64,000 bases of DNA from Isoalcanivorax pacificus W11-5 (GCF_000299335.2 NZ_CP004387.1:3674994-3738993), one strand, 5' to 3'; counted from the first letter of the stretch, positions 16,888 to 27,762 are shown. Notes: a model not told the origin generated them from the sequence alone. Made by a program: numbers and translations.

Positions 16888-17142
16888 ATGGCTGCTCAAA
16901 AGAAGACATCTTTCAGGCAACGCACCATCAAGCTCAGCTATCTCTGCTACCCCAACCCAGACCCCTTCAAACGCACCCCACCCAAAACCGTGCCCTTCCT
17001 CCGCCTCTCCGGCCTCTGGCTAACCGCCGCCGGCTTCCACCCAGGCCAACACTGCAAAGTCACCGTCGCCAACGGCGCTCTGCTCATCACCGCCGAACCA
17101 CCCGCCCCCGAGCCCCCGGCCAAACGCAAACGCCGCCACTGA
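16888..17142 (+). CDS. symE: SymE-family type I toxin
   Basis: An 84-residue basic protein with a single SymE/AbrB-like core: VPFLRLSGLWLTAAGFHPGQHCKVTVANGALLIT near residues 36-69, flanked by proline-rich ends and a basic tail (KRKRRH). SymE of E. coli is an SOS-induced toxin limiting translation or acting on RNA, controlled by the antisense RNA SymR. Here the control seems to be a structured leader instead (16683-16887). An optimal SD (AGGAGG) is followed by ATG 16888. Codon use is GC-rich, unlike the upstream islet genes. A hairpin follows at 17158. Confidence 0.8.
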   Translation: MAAQKKTSFRQRTIKLSYLCYPNPDPFKRTPPKTVPFLRLSGLWLTAAGFHPGQHCKVTVANGALLITAEPPAPEPPAKRKRRH

Positions 17143-17157
17143 CAACCCCTTCACACA

Positions 17158-17178
17158 GCCCCGGCACCTCGCCGGGGC
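17158..17178 (+). terminator. Hairpin after symE
   Basis: GCCCCGGC/GCCGGGGC perfect 8-bp stem with a 5-base loop, 16 bases after the symE stop. It lacks a T tract, so it is a weak terminator or mRNA-stabilising hairpin. Confidence 0.5.
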
Positions 17179-17565
17179 CTGTGCCACGATTCACCAGGCA
17201 CGCTACCGCCCCGTCAACGCAAACGGTTCTCAAACGAAAACAGTTCGCTCAACGTCAAAAAATCTCGATTTAGTAACGGGAAGACCAGAATAAAAACGGA
17301 ATCCCCAGTAACCTATTGTTTTTCAAAACCCCGGATTCAACACGAGCGCAAAGCCAAAGCGCACGCGCGCCGAAGCAAACAGCCGATTAATATCGTTATG
17401 CCATTATTGGAAACAAATTCAGGGGATATGCTGCAACGCTAACGCAGCCATGATCCTTGGCCTGATGTGTTCCCTTATTAGTGATGGCATTGAGTGTGCA
17501 CAGTTCACATTTTCTGCGCAAGCGTTTGGGGCATGGGCGGGGTGAACGGGATATGAACGAAGGGA
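17179..17565. other. Gene-free stretch between symE and hicB
   Basis: Mixed composition without a protein-like frame, repeat or RNA gene that I can recognise. Confidence 0.4.
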
Positions 17566-17793
17566 TTATTGAACGGACACAGTCACTTGGTGCTCGTGAG
17601 CGCCTGGACTGGCGGGCTCTGGCATGGGTTCGCCATCTTTAAGGCGGCATTCAATCGCCAGTTCAATAGCTTCGATGACGTTTTCGAGTGCTTCTGCTTC
17701 CGTATTGCCGACACTGACCACTTCGGGGAAGGCCGGGCAGAGCGCTAGTACAACACCGTCATCGTTCAGCAGCGTTACATTGTATATCGGCAT
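17566..17793 (-). CDS. hicB: HicB-family antitoxin, orphan
   Basis: A 75-residue protein with the HicB/UPF0150 partial RNase-H fold: MPIYNVTLLNDDGVVLALCPAFPEVVSVGNTEAEALENVIEAIELAIECRL. HicB antitoxins neutralise the HicA mRNA interferase and usually sit next to hicA; no hicA-like frame is visible on either side. ATG 17793 follows AGAGGGGG at ideal spacing; an ATG at 17808 overlaps the upstream gene. It is coupled to a DUF2442 gene just upstream (17805). Confidence 0.75.
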   Translation of the reverse strand: MPIYNVTLLNDDGVVLALCPAFPEVVSVGNTEAEALENVIEAIELAIECRLKDGEPMPEPASPGAHEHQVTVSVQ

Positions 17794-17804
17794 AATCCCC
17801 CTCT

Positions 17805-18050
17805 TCATTGACTAACTTTCTGGCCACGCAGCAGCCCCTCAACCGAAATATCTTCATCCAACTCGGGCCAGTGAACCCCTAGCCCACCGCCCATCAGCAC
17901 ATAATTCTCACGCTGCGATGGTGTTGCCGTCTGCAATCGCGGGAACCAGCTCAAAGGAATAGAAAGCCGGCGGCCATCCTGTAAATCGACCAGCAAATCA
18001 TATTCCGTGCATTGGATGTTTTGCGCGTAGGCATTTTGATGGGATGACAT
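17805..18050 (-). CDS. DUF2442 protein (antitoxin-like)
   Basis: An 81-residue protein starting MSSHQNAYAQNIQCTEYDLLV, with the DUF2442 signature LVDLQDGRRLSIPLSWFPRL followed by NYVLMGGGLGVHWPELDEDISVEGLL. DUF2442 proteins are often paired with DUF4160 proteins in toxin-antitoxin-like modules; here the partner is a HicB gene, so no toxin is present. ATG 18050 with AAGGAA before it is preferred; the frame stays open upstream to 18170 but looks non-coding. Confidence 0.7.
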   Translation of the reverse strand: MSSHQNAYAQNIQCTEYDLLVDLQDGRRLSIPLSWFPRLQTATPSQRENYVLMGGGLGVHWPELDEDISVEGLLRGQKVSQ

Positions 18051-18159
18051 ATCAGCCGTTCCTTCAGCTTCGGTACAGCCGGCCATGGCTGCGTTGTATG
18101 CGTGGACTGGATAGAAGACTATAACGGTCGGTGGAATACCGGCAACCAGGGAGGCTGTT

Positions 18160-18345
18160 ATGCAGTGCAAGGACAGCGAGGCTCAGACCCGCCACGAGTT
18201 GGAAGCTACGAGATACGATAAGTATGTGCTTCGGAAGGTTGGGCGGGCGCGTGCTTCCACGGAGGCCGGGCGGGTATGGAGCAATGATGTGGTTGCGGCG
18301 CTCTTTAGGGCGAGGCGGGAGCAGGTATTGAGCTCTGCTGAATGA
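18160..18345 (+). CDS. Stability-determinant-like antitoxin, orphan
   Basis: A 61-residue protein: RHELEATRYDKYVLRKVGRARAS...VWSNDVVAALFRARREQVL. The E.xRYDxxVxxKVxxA...S xxVxAxFxxRR pattern resembles small antitoxins of RelE/ParE-type toxins (stability determinant family). A strong SD (AGGGAGG) lies six bases before the ATG. No toxin frame follows; only a GTGGGTTTCGCTTCGCTCTACCC-type intergenic element comes next. Confidence 0.5.
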   Translation: MQCKDSEAQTRHELEATRYDKYVLRKVGRARASTEAGRVWSNDVVAALFRARREQVLSSAE

Positions 18346-18480
18346 GGTGAGTTTGGGCGGCGTGGGTTTCGCTTCGCTCTACCCACCCTACGCGAGCGGC
18401 GGTGGCGTTTGGTACTGACCCGGAGGCTGGCGTTACGTTCCTCACCGCCACCTTGAAGAAAGAAAAACAGCCAAAACAAA

Positions 18481-18502
18481 AACGCCACCCGAAGGTGGCG
18501 TT
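18481..18502 (-). terminator. Terminator of pnp
   Basis: AACGCCACC/GGTGGCGTT perfect 9-bp stem with a TTCG loop on the minus strand, followed by TTTGTTTT, 27 bases after the pnp stop. Confidence 0.85.
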
Positions 18503-18528
18503 AATGCAGTAGCTGGAGAAGCGTTTAC

Positions 18529-20622
18529 TTACGCCTCAACAGCTTCTTTCATGGACAGCTTGATCCGCCCACGCTGATCAACATCCAGCACTTTCACCTT
18601 GATCACGTCACCTTCTTTCACATAGTCGGTAACCTTCTCAACACGCTCTTGCGCGATCTGCGAAATGTGCAGCAGGCCTTCGGTGCCCGGGAAGATTTCG
18701 ACGAAGGCGCCGAAGTCGACGGTGCGAGTCACTTTGCCCTGGTAGATCTCGCCCACTTCCGGCTCGGCGGTGATGCCTTCGATCTTGGCAGCGGCAGCAG
18801 CGGCCAGATCGCGGGTTTCGGCATACACTTTGACGGAGCCGTCGTCTTCGATGTCGATGTTGGCGCTGAACTCTTCGCACAGGGCACGAATGGTAGCACC
18901 GCCTTTACCGATGACGTCGCGGATTTTGTCCGGGTTGATTTTCAGGGTGATCAGGGTCGGCGCGTTGGCAGACAGTTCTGCGCGCGGCTTGCTGATGACC
19001 TTGTTCATTTCGCCGAGAATATGCAGGCGGCCTTCGCGGGCCTGGTTCAGGGCGGTTTCCATGATTTCTTCGGTGATGCCCTGGATTTTGATATCCATCT
19101 GCAGGGCGGTCACGCCTTTCTCGGTGCCGGCAACTTTGAAGTCCATGTCGCCGAGGTGGTCTTCGTCACCGAGGATGTCGGAGAGGACGGCGAAGCGGCC
19201 GTCTTCTTCTTTCACCAGGCCCATGGCGATACCGGCGACAGGCGCCTTGATCGGTACGCCGGCGTCCATCAGTGCCAGCGAGGTGCCGCACACGGAGGCC
19301 ATGGAGGAGGAGCCGTTGGATTCGGTGATCTCGGACACCACGCGGATGGCGTACGGGAATTCCTGCTCGTTCGGCAGCACAGCTTGCACGCCGCGGCGGG
19401 CCAGGCGGCCGTGGCCGATTTCACGGCGTTTCGGGGAGCCGACCATGCCGGTTTCGCCCACGCAATACGGGGGGAAGTTGTAGTGCAGCATGAAGCGGTC
19501 CTGGCGTGAGCCTTCCAGGGCGTCGATCAGCTGGGCATCGCGCATGCCGCCGAGGGTGGCGACGACGATGGCCTGGGTTTCGCCACGGGTGAACAGGGCG
19601 GAACCGTGGGCTTTCGGCAGGCCGCCAGCTTCGATGTTGATCGGGCGCACGGTGTTCAGGGCGCGGCCGTCGATACGCGGCTTGCCGGACACAACGGCTT
19701 CGCGCACGGTGGCTTTTTCCAGTTTGCCGAACAGGGCAGACACTTCACCTTTGTCCGGGGCACCTTCTTCGCCGGTGGCGAAGGCTTCAACGGCTTCGTT
19801 TTTCAGGTCGCCCAGGCGGGTGTAACGCTGTTGCTTGTCGGTGATGGTGTAGGCTTCGGCCACGGCACCGGCGAAGCGGGCTTTCACCTGCTCATACAGT
19901 GCGGTGTTGGTGGCGGCCGGTTGCCAGTCCCATTGCGGTTTGCCGGCTTCGGCGGCGAATTCACCGATGGCCTTGATGGCGGCCTGCATTTCCATGTGGC
20001 CGAACAGCACGGCGCCGAGCATCTGGTCTTCGGTCAGCTCTTTGGCTTCGGATTCCACCATCAGGACGGCGGCTTCGGTGCCGGCCACGACCAGATCCAG
20101 GGCGGAGTCTTTCAGCTCGGAGTAGCGCGGGTTCAGCACGTACATGTCGTTGATGAAGCCGACACGGGCGGCGCCCAGCGGACCGGCGAACGGGATGCCG
20201 GAGATGGCCAGTGCGGCGGAGGTGCCGAGCAGGGCTGCGATATCCGGATCGGCGTCTTTGTCAGCGGACATGACGGTGGCGATGATCTGGACTTCGTTCA
20301 TGAAGCCTTTCGGGAACAGCGGGCGGATCGGGCGATCGATCAGGCGGCAGGTCAGCGTCTCTTTCTCGGACGGACGGCCTTCGCGCTTGAAGAAGCCACC
20401 GGGGATGCGGCCGGCAGCGTAGGTTTTTTCCTGGTAGTTGACGGTCAGCGGGAAGAAGCCTTTGTTCGGGTCGGCTTCTTTCTTGCCTACGGCGGTGACC
20501 AGCACGGCGGTTTCGCCGATGGTGACCATGACGGCGCCGGTGGCCTGGCGGGCGATGCGGCCGGTTTCAAGGACCACGGTGTCGCGGCCATACTGGAATT
20601 CTTTGCGTACAGTATTGAACAT
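18529..20622 (-). CDS. pnp: Polyribonucleotide nucleotidyltransferase (PNPase)
   Basis: A 697-residue protein, the usual length. There are two RNase PH domains: the first starts at [25 protein letters not shown] and has RPIRPLFP; the second has [11 protein letters not shown] and [13 protein letters not shown], the catalytic Asp region. A KH domain follows ([15 protein letters not shown]), then an S1 domain ([31 protein letters not shown]). It degrades RNA 3' to 5' with phosphate and joins the degradosome. It follows rpsO in the standard order, with a terminator hairpin between them. Confidence 0.98.
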   Translation of the reverse strand: MFNTVRKEFQYGRDTVVLETGRIARQATGAVMVTIGETAVLVTAVGKKEADPNKGFFPLTVNYQEKTYAAGRIPGGFFKREGRPSEKETLTCRLIDRPIRPLFPKGFMNEVQIIATVMSADKDADPDIAALLGTSAALAISGIPFAGPLGAARVGFINDMYVLNPRYSELKDSALDLVVAGTEAAVLMVESEAKELTEDQMLGAVLFGHMEMQAAIKAIGEFAAEAGKPQWDWQPAATNTALYEQVKARFAGAVAEAYTITDKQQRYTRLGDLKNEAVEAFATGEEGAPDKGEVSALFGKLEKATVREAVVSGKPRIDGRALNTVRPINIEAGGLPKAHGSALFTRGETQAIVVATLGGMRDAQLIDALEGSRQDRFMLHYNFPPYCVGETGMVGSPKRREIGHGRLARRGVQAVLPNEQEFPYAIRVVSEITESNGSSSMASVCGTSLALMDAGVPIKAPVAGIAMGLVKEEDGRFAVLSDILGDEDHLGDMDFKVAGTEKGVTALQMDIKIQGITEEIMETALNQAREGRLHILGEMNKVISKPRAELSANAPTLITLKINPDKIRDVIGKGGATIRALCEEFSANIDIEDDGSVKVYAETRDLAAAAAAKIEGITAEPEVGEIYQGKVTRTVDFGAFVEIFPGTEGLLHISQIAQERVEKVTDYVKEGDVIKVKVLDVDQRGRIKLSMKEAVEA

Positions 20623-20696
20623 ATCTCTCGTCTCTTCTCTCTTCTCAACAACAGTATCGCGTGATCGCCGGCTGTCTGGCGCCGAAACGCCAAAAC

Positions 20697-20727
20697 AACA
20701 GAAGCCCGGTGCTACCGAGCTTCTGTT
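20697..20727 (-). terminator. Terminator between rpsO and pnp
   Basis: Minus-strand hairpin AACAGAAGC-CGGT/ACCG-GCTTCTGTT followed by GTTTTGG, 30 bases after rpsO. It partly separates rpsO from pnp transcription, as in other gammaproteobacteria. Confidence 0.75.
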
Positions 20728-20758
20728 GCGTACAGCATGTTGCGGCGATCCGGCGCGT

Positions 20759-21028
20759 TTAGCGGCGCAGGCCCAGTCGCTCGATCAGCTGTGCATAACG
20801 GCTTTGATCCTTCTTCGCCAGGTAGTCCAGCAGTTTGCGGCGCTGGTTTACCATGCGGATCAGGCCACGACGACCGTGGTGGTCTTTTTTGTGGGCCTTG
20901 AAGTGGTCCTGCAGGCCATTGATGTTGGCGGTCAGCAGGGCTACCTGGACTTCCGGGGAACCGGTATCGCCTTCTTTCTGGCCATAGTCCTTCAGGATCT
21001 GTGCTTTTTCTTGCGGGCTCAGTGCCAT
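20759..21028 (-). CDS. rpsO: 30S ribosomal protein S15
   Basis: An 89-residue protein, the standard S15 length: [67 protein letters not shown], ending RLGLRR. It binds the 16S rRNA central domain early in 30S assembly. It sits between truB and pnp, as expected for this operon. Confidence 0.98.
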   Translation of the reverse strand: MALSPQEKAQILKDYGQKEGDTGSPEVQVALLTANINGLQDHFKAHKKDHHGRRGLIRMVNQRRKLLDYLAKKDQSRYAQLIERLGLRR

Positions 21029-21131
21029 GGTCTTTTCTCCAATATGCGCAGTGTGTGATGCGGGCAGCCATGCATATTTATAGCTGCCGCCGGTTTCCGT
21101 GTGCCCCTGAGCGCGGTGGCTCGGTGCGACC

Positions 21132-22052
21132 TCAGTGGGTCGCGACCAGGCGACGGGGGGCTATCATACCGTCTTCCTGGACCTCTCCGACACCCAGAAA
21201 ATCGTCGGTGCCGGCGCGGTAGAGGGTGACCCAGCCGTCTTTGGGCCGGTGGGTGGCCATGACGGACTGGCCTTTCAGCAGGTAATAGCTGGCATCTTGC
21301 CCCAGCTCCACGCGCGGCCAGTCTGCCACGGCGGTGTATAAAGGCAAGAGCTTTTTGTCTATCGCCTCGAAGCCGCCCTCGTCTTTCAGGGCGCCCAGCT
21401 CGTCCAGGGTCAGCATCTCGCTGGCCGGGTAGGGGCCGGCGGAGAGGCGGTGCAGCACGGTGACGTGGCCGCCGCAGCCCAGGGCGGCGCCCAGGTCTTC
21501 GACCAGGGAGCGGACATAGGTGCCTTTGGTGCAGTCGACTTCGAAGCTGACGTCGTCGCCGTCCACGCTCAGCAGCGCAAGGCGGCGGATGGTCACCTGG
21601 CGCGGCTTGCGCTCGACGGTAATGCCCTGGCGGGCCAGTTTGTACAGGGGCTGGCCTTCGTGCTTGATGGCCGAGTACATGGACGGGATCTGCTCGATGG
21701 GGCCGAGGAAGCGCATCAGGGCGGCTTCGATCTCGTCCGGGGTGGCGGTCACGGGGCGGGTTTCCACCACGTCGCCATCGGCATCGCCGGTCTCAGTGGT
21801 CACGCCCAGGCGGGCGGTGACGCGGTAGCTCTTGTCGGCATCGAGCAGGAACTGGCTGAATTTGGTCGCTTCGCCAAAGCAGATCGGCAGCATGCCGGTG
21901 GCCAGCGGATCGAGGCTGCCTGTATGCCCGGCCTTGGCGGCGGCGAACAGGCGCTTGACGGTCTGCAGGGCGCCGTTGCTAGTGATGCCGGCGGGTTTGT
22001 TCAGCAGCAGGATACCGTTGATATCCCGGCCGCGTTGACGGCGCTTGGCCAC
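21132..22052 (-). CDS. truB: tRNA pseudouridine-55 synthase
   Basis: A 306-residue protein with [15 protein letters not shown], the catalytic-Asp motif [55 protein letters not shown] and [15 protein letters not shown]. It makes pseudouridine 55 in the T loop of tRNAs. It lies between rbfA and rpsO with a short gap on each side. Confidence 0.97.
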   Translation of the reverse strand: MAKRRQRGRDINGILLLNKPAGITSNGALQTVKRLFAAAKAGHTGSLDPLATGMLPICFGEATKFSQFLLDADKSYRVTARLGVTTETGDADGDVVETRPVTATPDEIEAALMRFLGPIEQIPSMYSAIKHEGQPLYKLARQGITVERKPRQVTIRRLALLSVDGDDVSFEVDCTKGTYVRSLVEDLGAALGCGGHVTVLHRLSAGPYPASEMLTLDELGALKDEGGFEAIDKKLLPLYTAVADWPRVELGQDASYYLLKGQSVMATHRPKDGWVTLYRAGTDDFLGVGEVQEDGMIAPRRLVATH

Positions 22053-22071
22053 GGTGGTGCTCCTGAATCGG

Positions 22072-22497
22072 TTACGGGCGAGGGTCGCCGTCGCTGTGCG
22101 GGTCGTCTTCGTCGTCGATCAGGTCGCGGTCTTCGGCGCGGGCCTGGTCGATCAGCGCGGAGAGGCGGCTGGCCTCTTCCGGCAGCTTGTCGTAATGAAA
22201 GCGCAGCCGGGGCGTGGTGCGGGTGTTCAGATCCTTGGCCAACTGGCTGCGCAGGAAGCCGGCGGCGTTGCTGAGCACGCCCTCGGCTTCCAGGCCAGCC
22301 TCTGCGCCTTCACCCAGCAGGGTGAAGTAGACATCGGCCCAGGACAGATCACGCGCCACTTTCACCTGCTGGATGGTAACCAGCCCCAGGCGCGGGTCTT
22401 TCATGCCGAAGCGGATCAGGGACGCCAGCTCGCGCTGGATGTGGTCCCCGATCCGGTCGGTACGCTGGAAGCCCTGTGGGCGACGATGTTTTGTCAT
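22072..22497 (-). CDS. rbfA: Ribosome-binding factor A
   Basis: A 141-residue protein: RTDRIGDHIQRELASLIRFGMKDPRLGLVTIQQVKVARDLSWADVYFTLLG, then LRSQLAKDLNTRTTPRLRFHYD, the KH-like RbfA fold, with an acidic tail (DLIDDEDDPHSDGD). It helps late 30S maturation. Its ATG shares a base with the infB stop (TAATG), so translation is coupled. Confidence 0.97.
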   Translation of the reverse strand: MTKHRRPQGFQRTDRIGDHIQRELASLIRFGMKDPRLGLVTIQQVKVARDLSWADVYFTLLGEGAEAGLEAEGVLSNAAGFLRSQLAKDLNTRTTPRLRFHYDKLPEEASRLSALIDQARAEDRDLIDDEDDPHSDGDPRP

Positions 22498-25223
22498 TAC
22501 AACGTCCGCGCCACCACGCGCACTTCAAACACTTCGATCTTGTCGCCGGCCTTGACGTCGTTGTAGCTCTTCACGGCCAGGCCGCACTCCATGCCGTTGC
22601 GCACTTCGGCAACGTCTTCCTTGAAGCGGCGCAGGGATTCGAGCTGGCCTTCGAACACCACCACGTCGTCGCGCAGGACGCGGATCGGCAGGTTCCGGCG
22701 CAGGGTGCCTTCGACCACCATACAACCGGCCACGGCACCGAACTTGGAGCTGCGGAACACGTCGCGCACCTCGGCCACGCCGACGATCTCTTCGCGGCGC
22801 TCGGGCTCGAGCTTGCCGCTCATGGCCGCTTTCACGTCGTCGATCAGCTCGTAGATGATGCTGTAGTAGCGCAGGTCGATGCCTTCACGCTCGCACAGTT
22901 TCTTGGCGGCGGAATCGGCGCGGACGTTGAAGCCCAGGATGACCGCCGAGGAGGTCATGGCCAGGTTCACGTCGGATTCGTTGATGGCGCCCACACCGGA
23001 AGTGACGATGTTCACTTTCACTTCGCTGGTGCTCAGGTCGTGCAGGGCCCCGATCAGCGCTTCCAGGGAACCGCGCACGTCGGTCTTGAGCACGATGTTG
23101 ACCTGGCTGGCTTCTTTCTCGCCCATGGTCTCGAACAGGTTTTCCAGTTTCGAGGCCTGCGCGCGCTTGAGTTTGACGTCGCGGTCGCGCTGCTGGCGGA
23201 ACTCGGCCACTTCGCGGGCTTTCTTCTCGTCAGCGACGATCAGGAACTGCTCGCCGGATTCCGGTGCGCCGTCGAGGCCCAGGATTTCCACCGGGATGGA
23301 CGGGCCGGCTTCGGTGATCGGCTTGCCGTTTTCGTCGACCATGGCACGGGTGCGGCCAAAGTTGGCGCTGGCCAGCATCATGTCGCCGACTTTCAGGCGG
23401 CCTTCCTGGATCAGCACGGAGGTAACCGGGCCGCGGCCTTTTTCGACACGGGATTCGATCACGACACCACGCGCCGGGCCTTCCGGCGCGGCTTTCAGTT
23501 CCAGCAGCTCGGCTTGCAGCAGGATGGTATCGAGCAGGTCGTCGATGCCCAGGCCGCTGTGGGCGGACACGTAACAGAACTGGTGATCACCGCCCCACTC
23601 TTCCGAGATGATGCCGCGCTGGGACAGGTCGTTCTTGACGCGGTCCGGGTCCGCGCTCTCTTTGTCCATCTTGTTGACGGCAATGATGAGCGGCACGCCA
23701 GCGGCTTTCGCGTGGTTGATGGCCTCTTCCGTTTGCGGCATCACGCCGTCGTCGGCCGCCACCACGATCACCACGATATCGGTGGCCTGGGCACCGCGTG
23801 CACGCATGGCGGTAAACGCCGCGTGGCCCGGGGTATCCAGGAAGGTGATCATGCCCTTGTCGGTTTCGACGTGGTAGGCACCGATGTGCTGGGTAATGCC
23901 GCCGGCTTCGCCTTCGGCCACCTTGGCGCGGCGGATGTAATCCAGCAGCGACGTTTTGCCGTGGTCAACGTGGCCCATGATGGTGACCACCGGTGCACGC
24001 GGTTGCGGCTCGGCGGTGTACTGCACCAGGTTGGCCAGATCGTCGGCAATGGTCTCTTCCTGGCCTTTGACGGCTTTCGGCTTGTGGCCCATTTCCTCGA
24101 CCAGCAGCATCGCCGTTTCCTGGTCGATATGCTGGTTGACGGTGGCCATCTCACCCATTTTCATCAAGGTGCGCATGACTTCGCGCGACTTGATGTTCAT
24201 GCGCTGAGCCAGATCACCGACGGTGATGGTCTCAGGCACTTCCACTTCATAGATCATCTTTTCAGTCGGGCTCTTGAAGCCGTGTTCTTTGTGGAAGGAG
24301 CTCTTCATCTGGCCGTGCGCCACGACGTTGCGCACCTGCGCCTGCGGACGGCGACGACGGCGCTTGGTAGTGCGCTCTTCGTCTCGCCAGCTGGCCTCCA
24401 TCGCTTCTGACACAATACCGGAACCGGTCTCGATCTCTTCGCTGCCGGCGGCTGCCGGCTGCTCGCCACCACGGCGCTCCAGTTCTTCGGCAATGCGCCG
24501 TGCTTCTTCTGCAGTACGCCGGGCGGCCTCTTCCTCGGCCTTTTTGCGGGCTTCGGCTTCCTGTTTGCGGCGCGCTTCATCGGCTTCACGCTTGCGGCGC
24601 TCTTCCTCTTCGCGCTGGGCCCGCTCTTCAGGGGTTTCTTCCTTGTGAGCCACCTCGGCTTTCTTGCCGGTGCCCTTGGGCACGGACAGGCGCTTGGCCT
24701 TGTCGTCGGCGGATTTTTTCGTGTCATCCTGGTCGTCTTCGCCGGCAGCGGCGCGCTCGGCTTCGGCGCGGGCGGCAATCTCTGCCTCACGCTTGCGGAT
24801 GGCCTCTTCCTCGGCTTTCTTGCGGGCTTCTTCCTCGGCGGCCTTCGCGGCTTCTTCTGCCGCTTTGCGTTCGGCTTCCAGGCGCTCGGCTTCCAGACGC
24901 TCGCGCTCCTGGTCTTCGATCACGGAGCGTTTGACGTAGGTGCGTTTCTTGCGCACTTCCACGGCCACGGTCTTGGCCTTGCCCGACGCGCCGGTGGTCT
25001 TGATGGTGCTGGTGCTCTTGCGCTTGAGCGTGATTTTCTGCGGCTCGGCGTCGGCGGTGCCGTGCGAACGGCGCAGGAACGACAGCAGCTGCTGTTTCTG
25101 ATCGTCGGACACTGCGTCGTCAGCGCTGCCGTGATCCAGGCCCGCTTCTTTCATCTGCTTGAGCAGGGTATCGACGGGGGTCCCGACGATATCCGCGAGT
25201 TTCTTTACGGTCGTATCTGCCAT
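22497..25223 (-). CDS. infB: Translation initiation factor IF-2
   Basis: A 908-residue protein. ATG 25223 ([29 protein letters not shown]) has AGGAGAAGG before it; the frame upstream is not IF-2-like. It has an N-terminal IF2 helical domain, a long charged Glu/Ala/Arg/Lys-rich linker (about 110-300), a second N domain ([24 protein letters not shown]), a G domain ([23 protein letters not shown], then SAHSG) and C-terminal beta barrels. It brings fMet-tRNA to the 30S subunit using GTP. Coupled to rbfA. Confidence 0.98.
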   Translation of the reverse strand: MADTTVKKLADIVGTPVDTLLKQMKEAGLDHGSADDAVSDDQKQQLLSFLRRSHGTADAEPQKITLKRKSTSTIKTTGASGKAKTVAVEVRKKRTYVKRSVIEDQERERLEAERLEAERKAAEEAAKAAEEEARKKAEEEAIRKREAEIAARAEAERAAAGEDDQDDTKKSADDKAKRLSVPKGTGKKAEVAHKEETPEERAQREEEERRKREADEARRKQEAEARKKAEEEAARRTAEEARRIAEELERRGGEQPAAAGSEEIETGSGIVSEAMEASWRDEERTTKRRRRRPQAQVRNVVAHGQMKSSFHKEHGFKSPTEKMIYEVEVPETITVGDLAQRMNIKSREVMRTLMKMGEMATVNQHIDQETAMLLVEEMGHKPKAVKGQEETIADDLANLVQYTAEPQPRAPVVTIMGHVDHGKTSLLDYIRRAKVAEGEAGGITQHIGAYHVETDKGMITFLDTPGHAAFTAMRARGAQATDIVVIVVAADDGVMPQTEEAINHAKAAGVPLIIAVNKMDKESADPDRVKNDLSQRGIISEEWGGDHQFCYVSAHSGLGIDDLLDTILLQAELLELKAAPEGPARGVVIESRVEKGRGPVTSVLIQEGRLKVGDMMLASANFGRTRAMVDENGKPITEAGPSIPVEILGLDGAPESGEQFLIVADEKKAREVAEFRQQRDRDVKLKRAQASKLENLFETMGEKEASQVNIVLKTDVRGSLEALIGALHDLSTSEVKVNIVTSGVGAINESDVNLAMTSSAVILGFNVRADSAAKKLCEREGIDLRYYSIIYELIDDVKAAMSGKLEPERREEIVGVAEVRDVFRSSKFGAVAGCMVVEGTLRRNLPIRVLRDDVVVFEGQLESLRRFKEDVAEVRNGMECGLAVKSYNDVKAGDKIEVFEVRVVARTL

Positions 25224-25427
25224 GTCAGCCAACCTTCTCCTGTCCGCCGTTCGCAAGCCGCGTGATCGACGCTGGCTTGTCAGCAGGCCGTCTCGCCTGC
25301 GTGCAGGCCGGTGCCGGGCACCCACCTGCGCTGGGTCGGCACGGCACTGGATGTGCAAGTGTGCCGGCGCCGGGTACTGAAACAGCCCCGAAGGGCCGTT
25401 CAGCGTATGTGCTTACTGGTGTTGCGG

Positions 25428-26927
25428 TTACTCTGCCTCGTCCGCGAACCAGGGGGCGCGCGCGGTCATGATCAGTTGCGCGGCCCGCTCTTCGTCGAGG
25501 CCTTCGATGTCGAGCAGGTCATCCACCGCCTGCTCGGCCAGATCTTCCATGGTGATCACACCCATGCTGGCCAGTTTGACGGCCAGGGCGCGGTCCATGC
25601 CTTCCATGTTGAGCAGGTCTTCCGCCGGGGCGGCATGCTCAAGCTGCTCTTCGGAGGTCAGTGCGCGGGTCAGCAGGGCGTCCTTGGCGCGCTGACGCAA
25701 TGCCTCGACGATGTCTTCGTCGAAACCGTCGATGGCAAGCATTTCTTCCATCGGCACATAGGCCACTTCTTCCAGCGTGCTGAAGCCTTCTTCCACCAGC
25801 ACGGCGGCAATGTCTTCGTCCACATCCAGGTCGGCGATGAAGCGCTCCAGGATTTCCTGGGTCTCGGCCTGCTGCTTTTCCTGCGCAGCATCCAGCGTCA
25901 TCACGTTCAGCTCCCAGCCGGTCAGTTCCGAGGCCAGGCGGATGTTCTGACCGCCACGGCCGATGGCCTGAGCCAGGGCGGATTCGTCTTCGACGGCGAT
26001 GTCCATGGCGTGGCGTTCTTCATCGACCACGATGGAGGCGACTTCGGCCGGCTGCATGGCGTTGATCACCAGCTGCGCCGGGTTGTCGTCCCACAGCACG
26101 ATGTCGATGCGCTCGCCGGCCAGTTCGTTGGACACGGCCTGCACGCGCGCACCGCGCATGCCGACGCAGGCACCGACCGGGTCGATGCGCTGGTCGTTGG
26201 TTTTCACGGCGATCTTGGCGCGGGAGCCGGGATCACGGGCAGCGCCCTTGATTTCGATCAGCTCTTCGCCGATTTCCGGCACTTCGATCTTGAACAGTTC
26301 GATCAGCATTTCCGGCGCGGCGCGGCTGGCAAACAGTTGCGGGCCACGGTTTTCCGGGTTGACGCCAGCAAGATAGGCGCGGATGCGGTCGTTCTGGCGC
26401 ACGGCTTCACGCGGGATCATCTGGTCGCGGGTGATCAGCGCCTCGGCGTTGCCGCCCAGGTCCAGGATGATGCTGTCGCGTGTCGCTTTCTTGACGGTGC
26501 CGCTGATCAGCTCGCCGATACGATCACGGTATTCTTCGATGATCTGGGCGCGCTCGGCTTCGCGCACTTTCTGCACGATCACCTGCTTGGCGGTCTGCGC
26601 GGCGATACGGCCAAACGCCACCGACTCGACTTCCTCGGCCCAGGTGTCGCCGATGTTCAGCGACGGGTCCTGCTCGCGGGCTTCGTCCAGGGTCAGCTGG
26701 CGGCCGAACTCGTACAGGTCTTCGTCCGGCACCACGTGCCATACGCGGTAGGTGCGGTAGTCACCGGACACGCGGTCGATGTGCACGCGCACTTCCACGT
26801 CGTCTTCCTTGAAGCGCTTTTTGGTCGCGGCGGCCAGCGCCAGCTCAATCGCTTCAAAAATGACGTCACGGCTGACGCCCTTTTCATTGGATACGGTTTC
26901 CGCAACCAGCAGGATCTCTTTGTTCAT
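25428..26927 (-). CDS. nusA: Transcription termination/antitermination factor NusA
   Basis: A 499-residue protein: N-terminal RNAP-binding domain ([37 protein letters not shown]), S1 domain ([24 protein letters not shown]), two KH domains ([24 protein letters not shown] and [24 protein letters not shown]) and two acidic C-terminal repeats ([30 protein letters not shown]). It modulates pausing, termination and antitermination. It lies between rimP and infB. Confidence 0.98.
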   Translation of the reverse strand: MNKEILLVAETVSNEKGVSRDVIFEAIELALAAATKKRFKEDDVEVRVHIDRVSGDYRTYRVWHVVPDEDLYEFGRQLTLDEAREQDPSLNIGDTWAEEVESVAFGRIAAQTAKQVIVQKVREAERAQIIEEYRDRIGELISGTVKKATRDSIILDLGGNAEALITRDQMIPREAVRQNDRIRAYLAGVNPENRGPQLFASRAAPEMLIELFKIEVPEIGEELIEIKGAARDPGSRAKIAVKTNDQRIDPVGACVGMRGARVQAVSNELAGERIDIVLWDDNPAQLVINAMQPAEVASIVVDEERHAMDIAVEDESALAQAIGRGGQNIRLASELTGWELNVMTLDAAQEKQQAETQEILERFIADLDVDEDIAAVLVEEGFSTLEEVAYVPMEEMLAIDGFDEDIVEALRQRAKDALLTRALTSEEQLEHAAPAEDLLNMEGMDRALAVKLASMGVITMEDLAEQAVDDLLDIEGLDEERAAQLIMTARAPWFADEAE

Positions 26928-27000
26928 GGCCAGGCCTTTACAAAGACAACTAAGTCAAACTTTTCAGGCTGAACACAGCCGACTGGACAACACACAAGGC

Positions 27001-27453
27001 TCAGTCGAACTGCGGCACCACGTTGGCGCGGTCAACCTGCGCGAATGGGACCACCAGTGTCTGACCGTCCACGGCCAGATGCAGGTCGTCACCCATGACG
27101 GCGGTAATGTCTGCCGTAAATCTGCGGCGGTTCGACACTGGCGCGAGCAGGCGGACCTGCACTTTTTCGCCAATGTAGAGCTGCCATTGTTCCAGCGTGA
27201 ACAGCGGCCGATCCATGCCCGGCGAGGACACTTCCAGCGTGTACTCGCCGGAGATCGGGTCTTCCACGTCCAGCACACCGCTGACCTGATGGCTGACCTC
27301 AGCGCAATCATCCACGGTAATGCCGTCTTCATGATCGATATAGATACGCAATACTGCGCCCCGGCCCTGGATATATTCCAGACCCCAGAGTACGTAACCC
27401 ATGCTTTCCACCGACGGGGCCAGCAGGGCGTGCAGTTGATCTGCCTTGCGCAT
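27001..27453 (-). CDS. rimP: Ribosome maturation factor RimP
   Basis: A 150-residue protein, the standard length. It includes ADQLHALLAPSVESMGYVLWGLEYIQGRGAVLRIYIDHEDGITVDDCAEVSHQVSGVLDVEDPI and YTLEVSSPGMDRPLF. ATG 27453 has AGAGGAAA before it; a GTG at 27468 overlaps that SD and is less likely. It acts in 30S maturation. First protein gene of the rimP-nusA-infB operon behind tRNA-fMet. Confidence 0.95.
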   Translation of the reverse strand: MRKADQLHALLAPSVESMGYVLWGLEYIQGRGAVLRIYIDHEDGITVDDCAEVSHQVSGVLDVEDPISGEYTLEVSSPGMDRPLFTLEQWQLYIGEKVQVRLLAPVSNRRRFTADITAVMGDDLHLAVDGQTLVVPFAQVDRANVVPQFD

Positions 27454-27501
27454 CGCTTTCCTCTTCACTGGCGCCGCTGCACTGTGCGCGGCGCACCAAA
27501 C

Positions 27502-27526
27502 AAAAAGCCCCTGCTAGAGGGGCTTT
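27502..27526 (-). terminator. Attenuator/terminator between tRNA-fMet and rimP
   Basis: Minus-strand AAAGCCCCT/AGGGGCTTTTTG hairpin with T tract, 40 bases after the tRNA. In E. coli the metY-rimP region has a similar terminator that lets only part of the transcription through. Confidence 0.8.
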
Positions 27527-27566
27527 CTGTTACAAGAATCTGCACGCAGTCGCAGACTCTTCTCTG

Positions 27567-27643
<77 letters not shown>

Positions 27644-27675
27644 TCAAACTTTTGTGCCCGTTGTGCAGCCCGGCA

Positions 27676-27762
27676 CCGGGCTCACAACCCGAAGGTCGTA
27701 AAACTCCCTTCGGCTTATGCGGTTTGGGAGCCCGACAACCTACCAGACTGCTCCACCCCGCA
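27676..27762. pseudogene. Scrambled tRNA-fMet fragments
   Basis: 27727-27762 repeats the 5' half of the adjacent tRNA in the same orientation (CTACCAGACTGCTCCACCCC identical). 27676-27698 repeats its anticodon arm in the opposite orientation (GGGCTCACAACCCGAAGGTC). No complete cloverleaf is possible, so this is decayed or rearranged duplicate tRNA DNA. Confidence 0.65.

Noticed and set aside
18649-20664. Long frames antisense to pnp
   Set aside because: They are mirror frames of a GC-rich gene with repetitive composition; the same happens opposite infB, ftsH, carB, mnhA and dnaK.
22497-25358. IF-2 starting at 25358
   Set aside because: The extra 45 residues are not IF-2-like, and a strong SD stands before ATG 25223.
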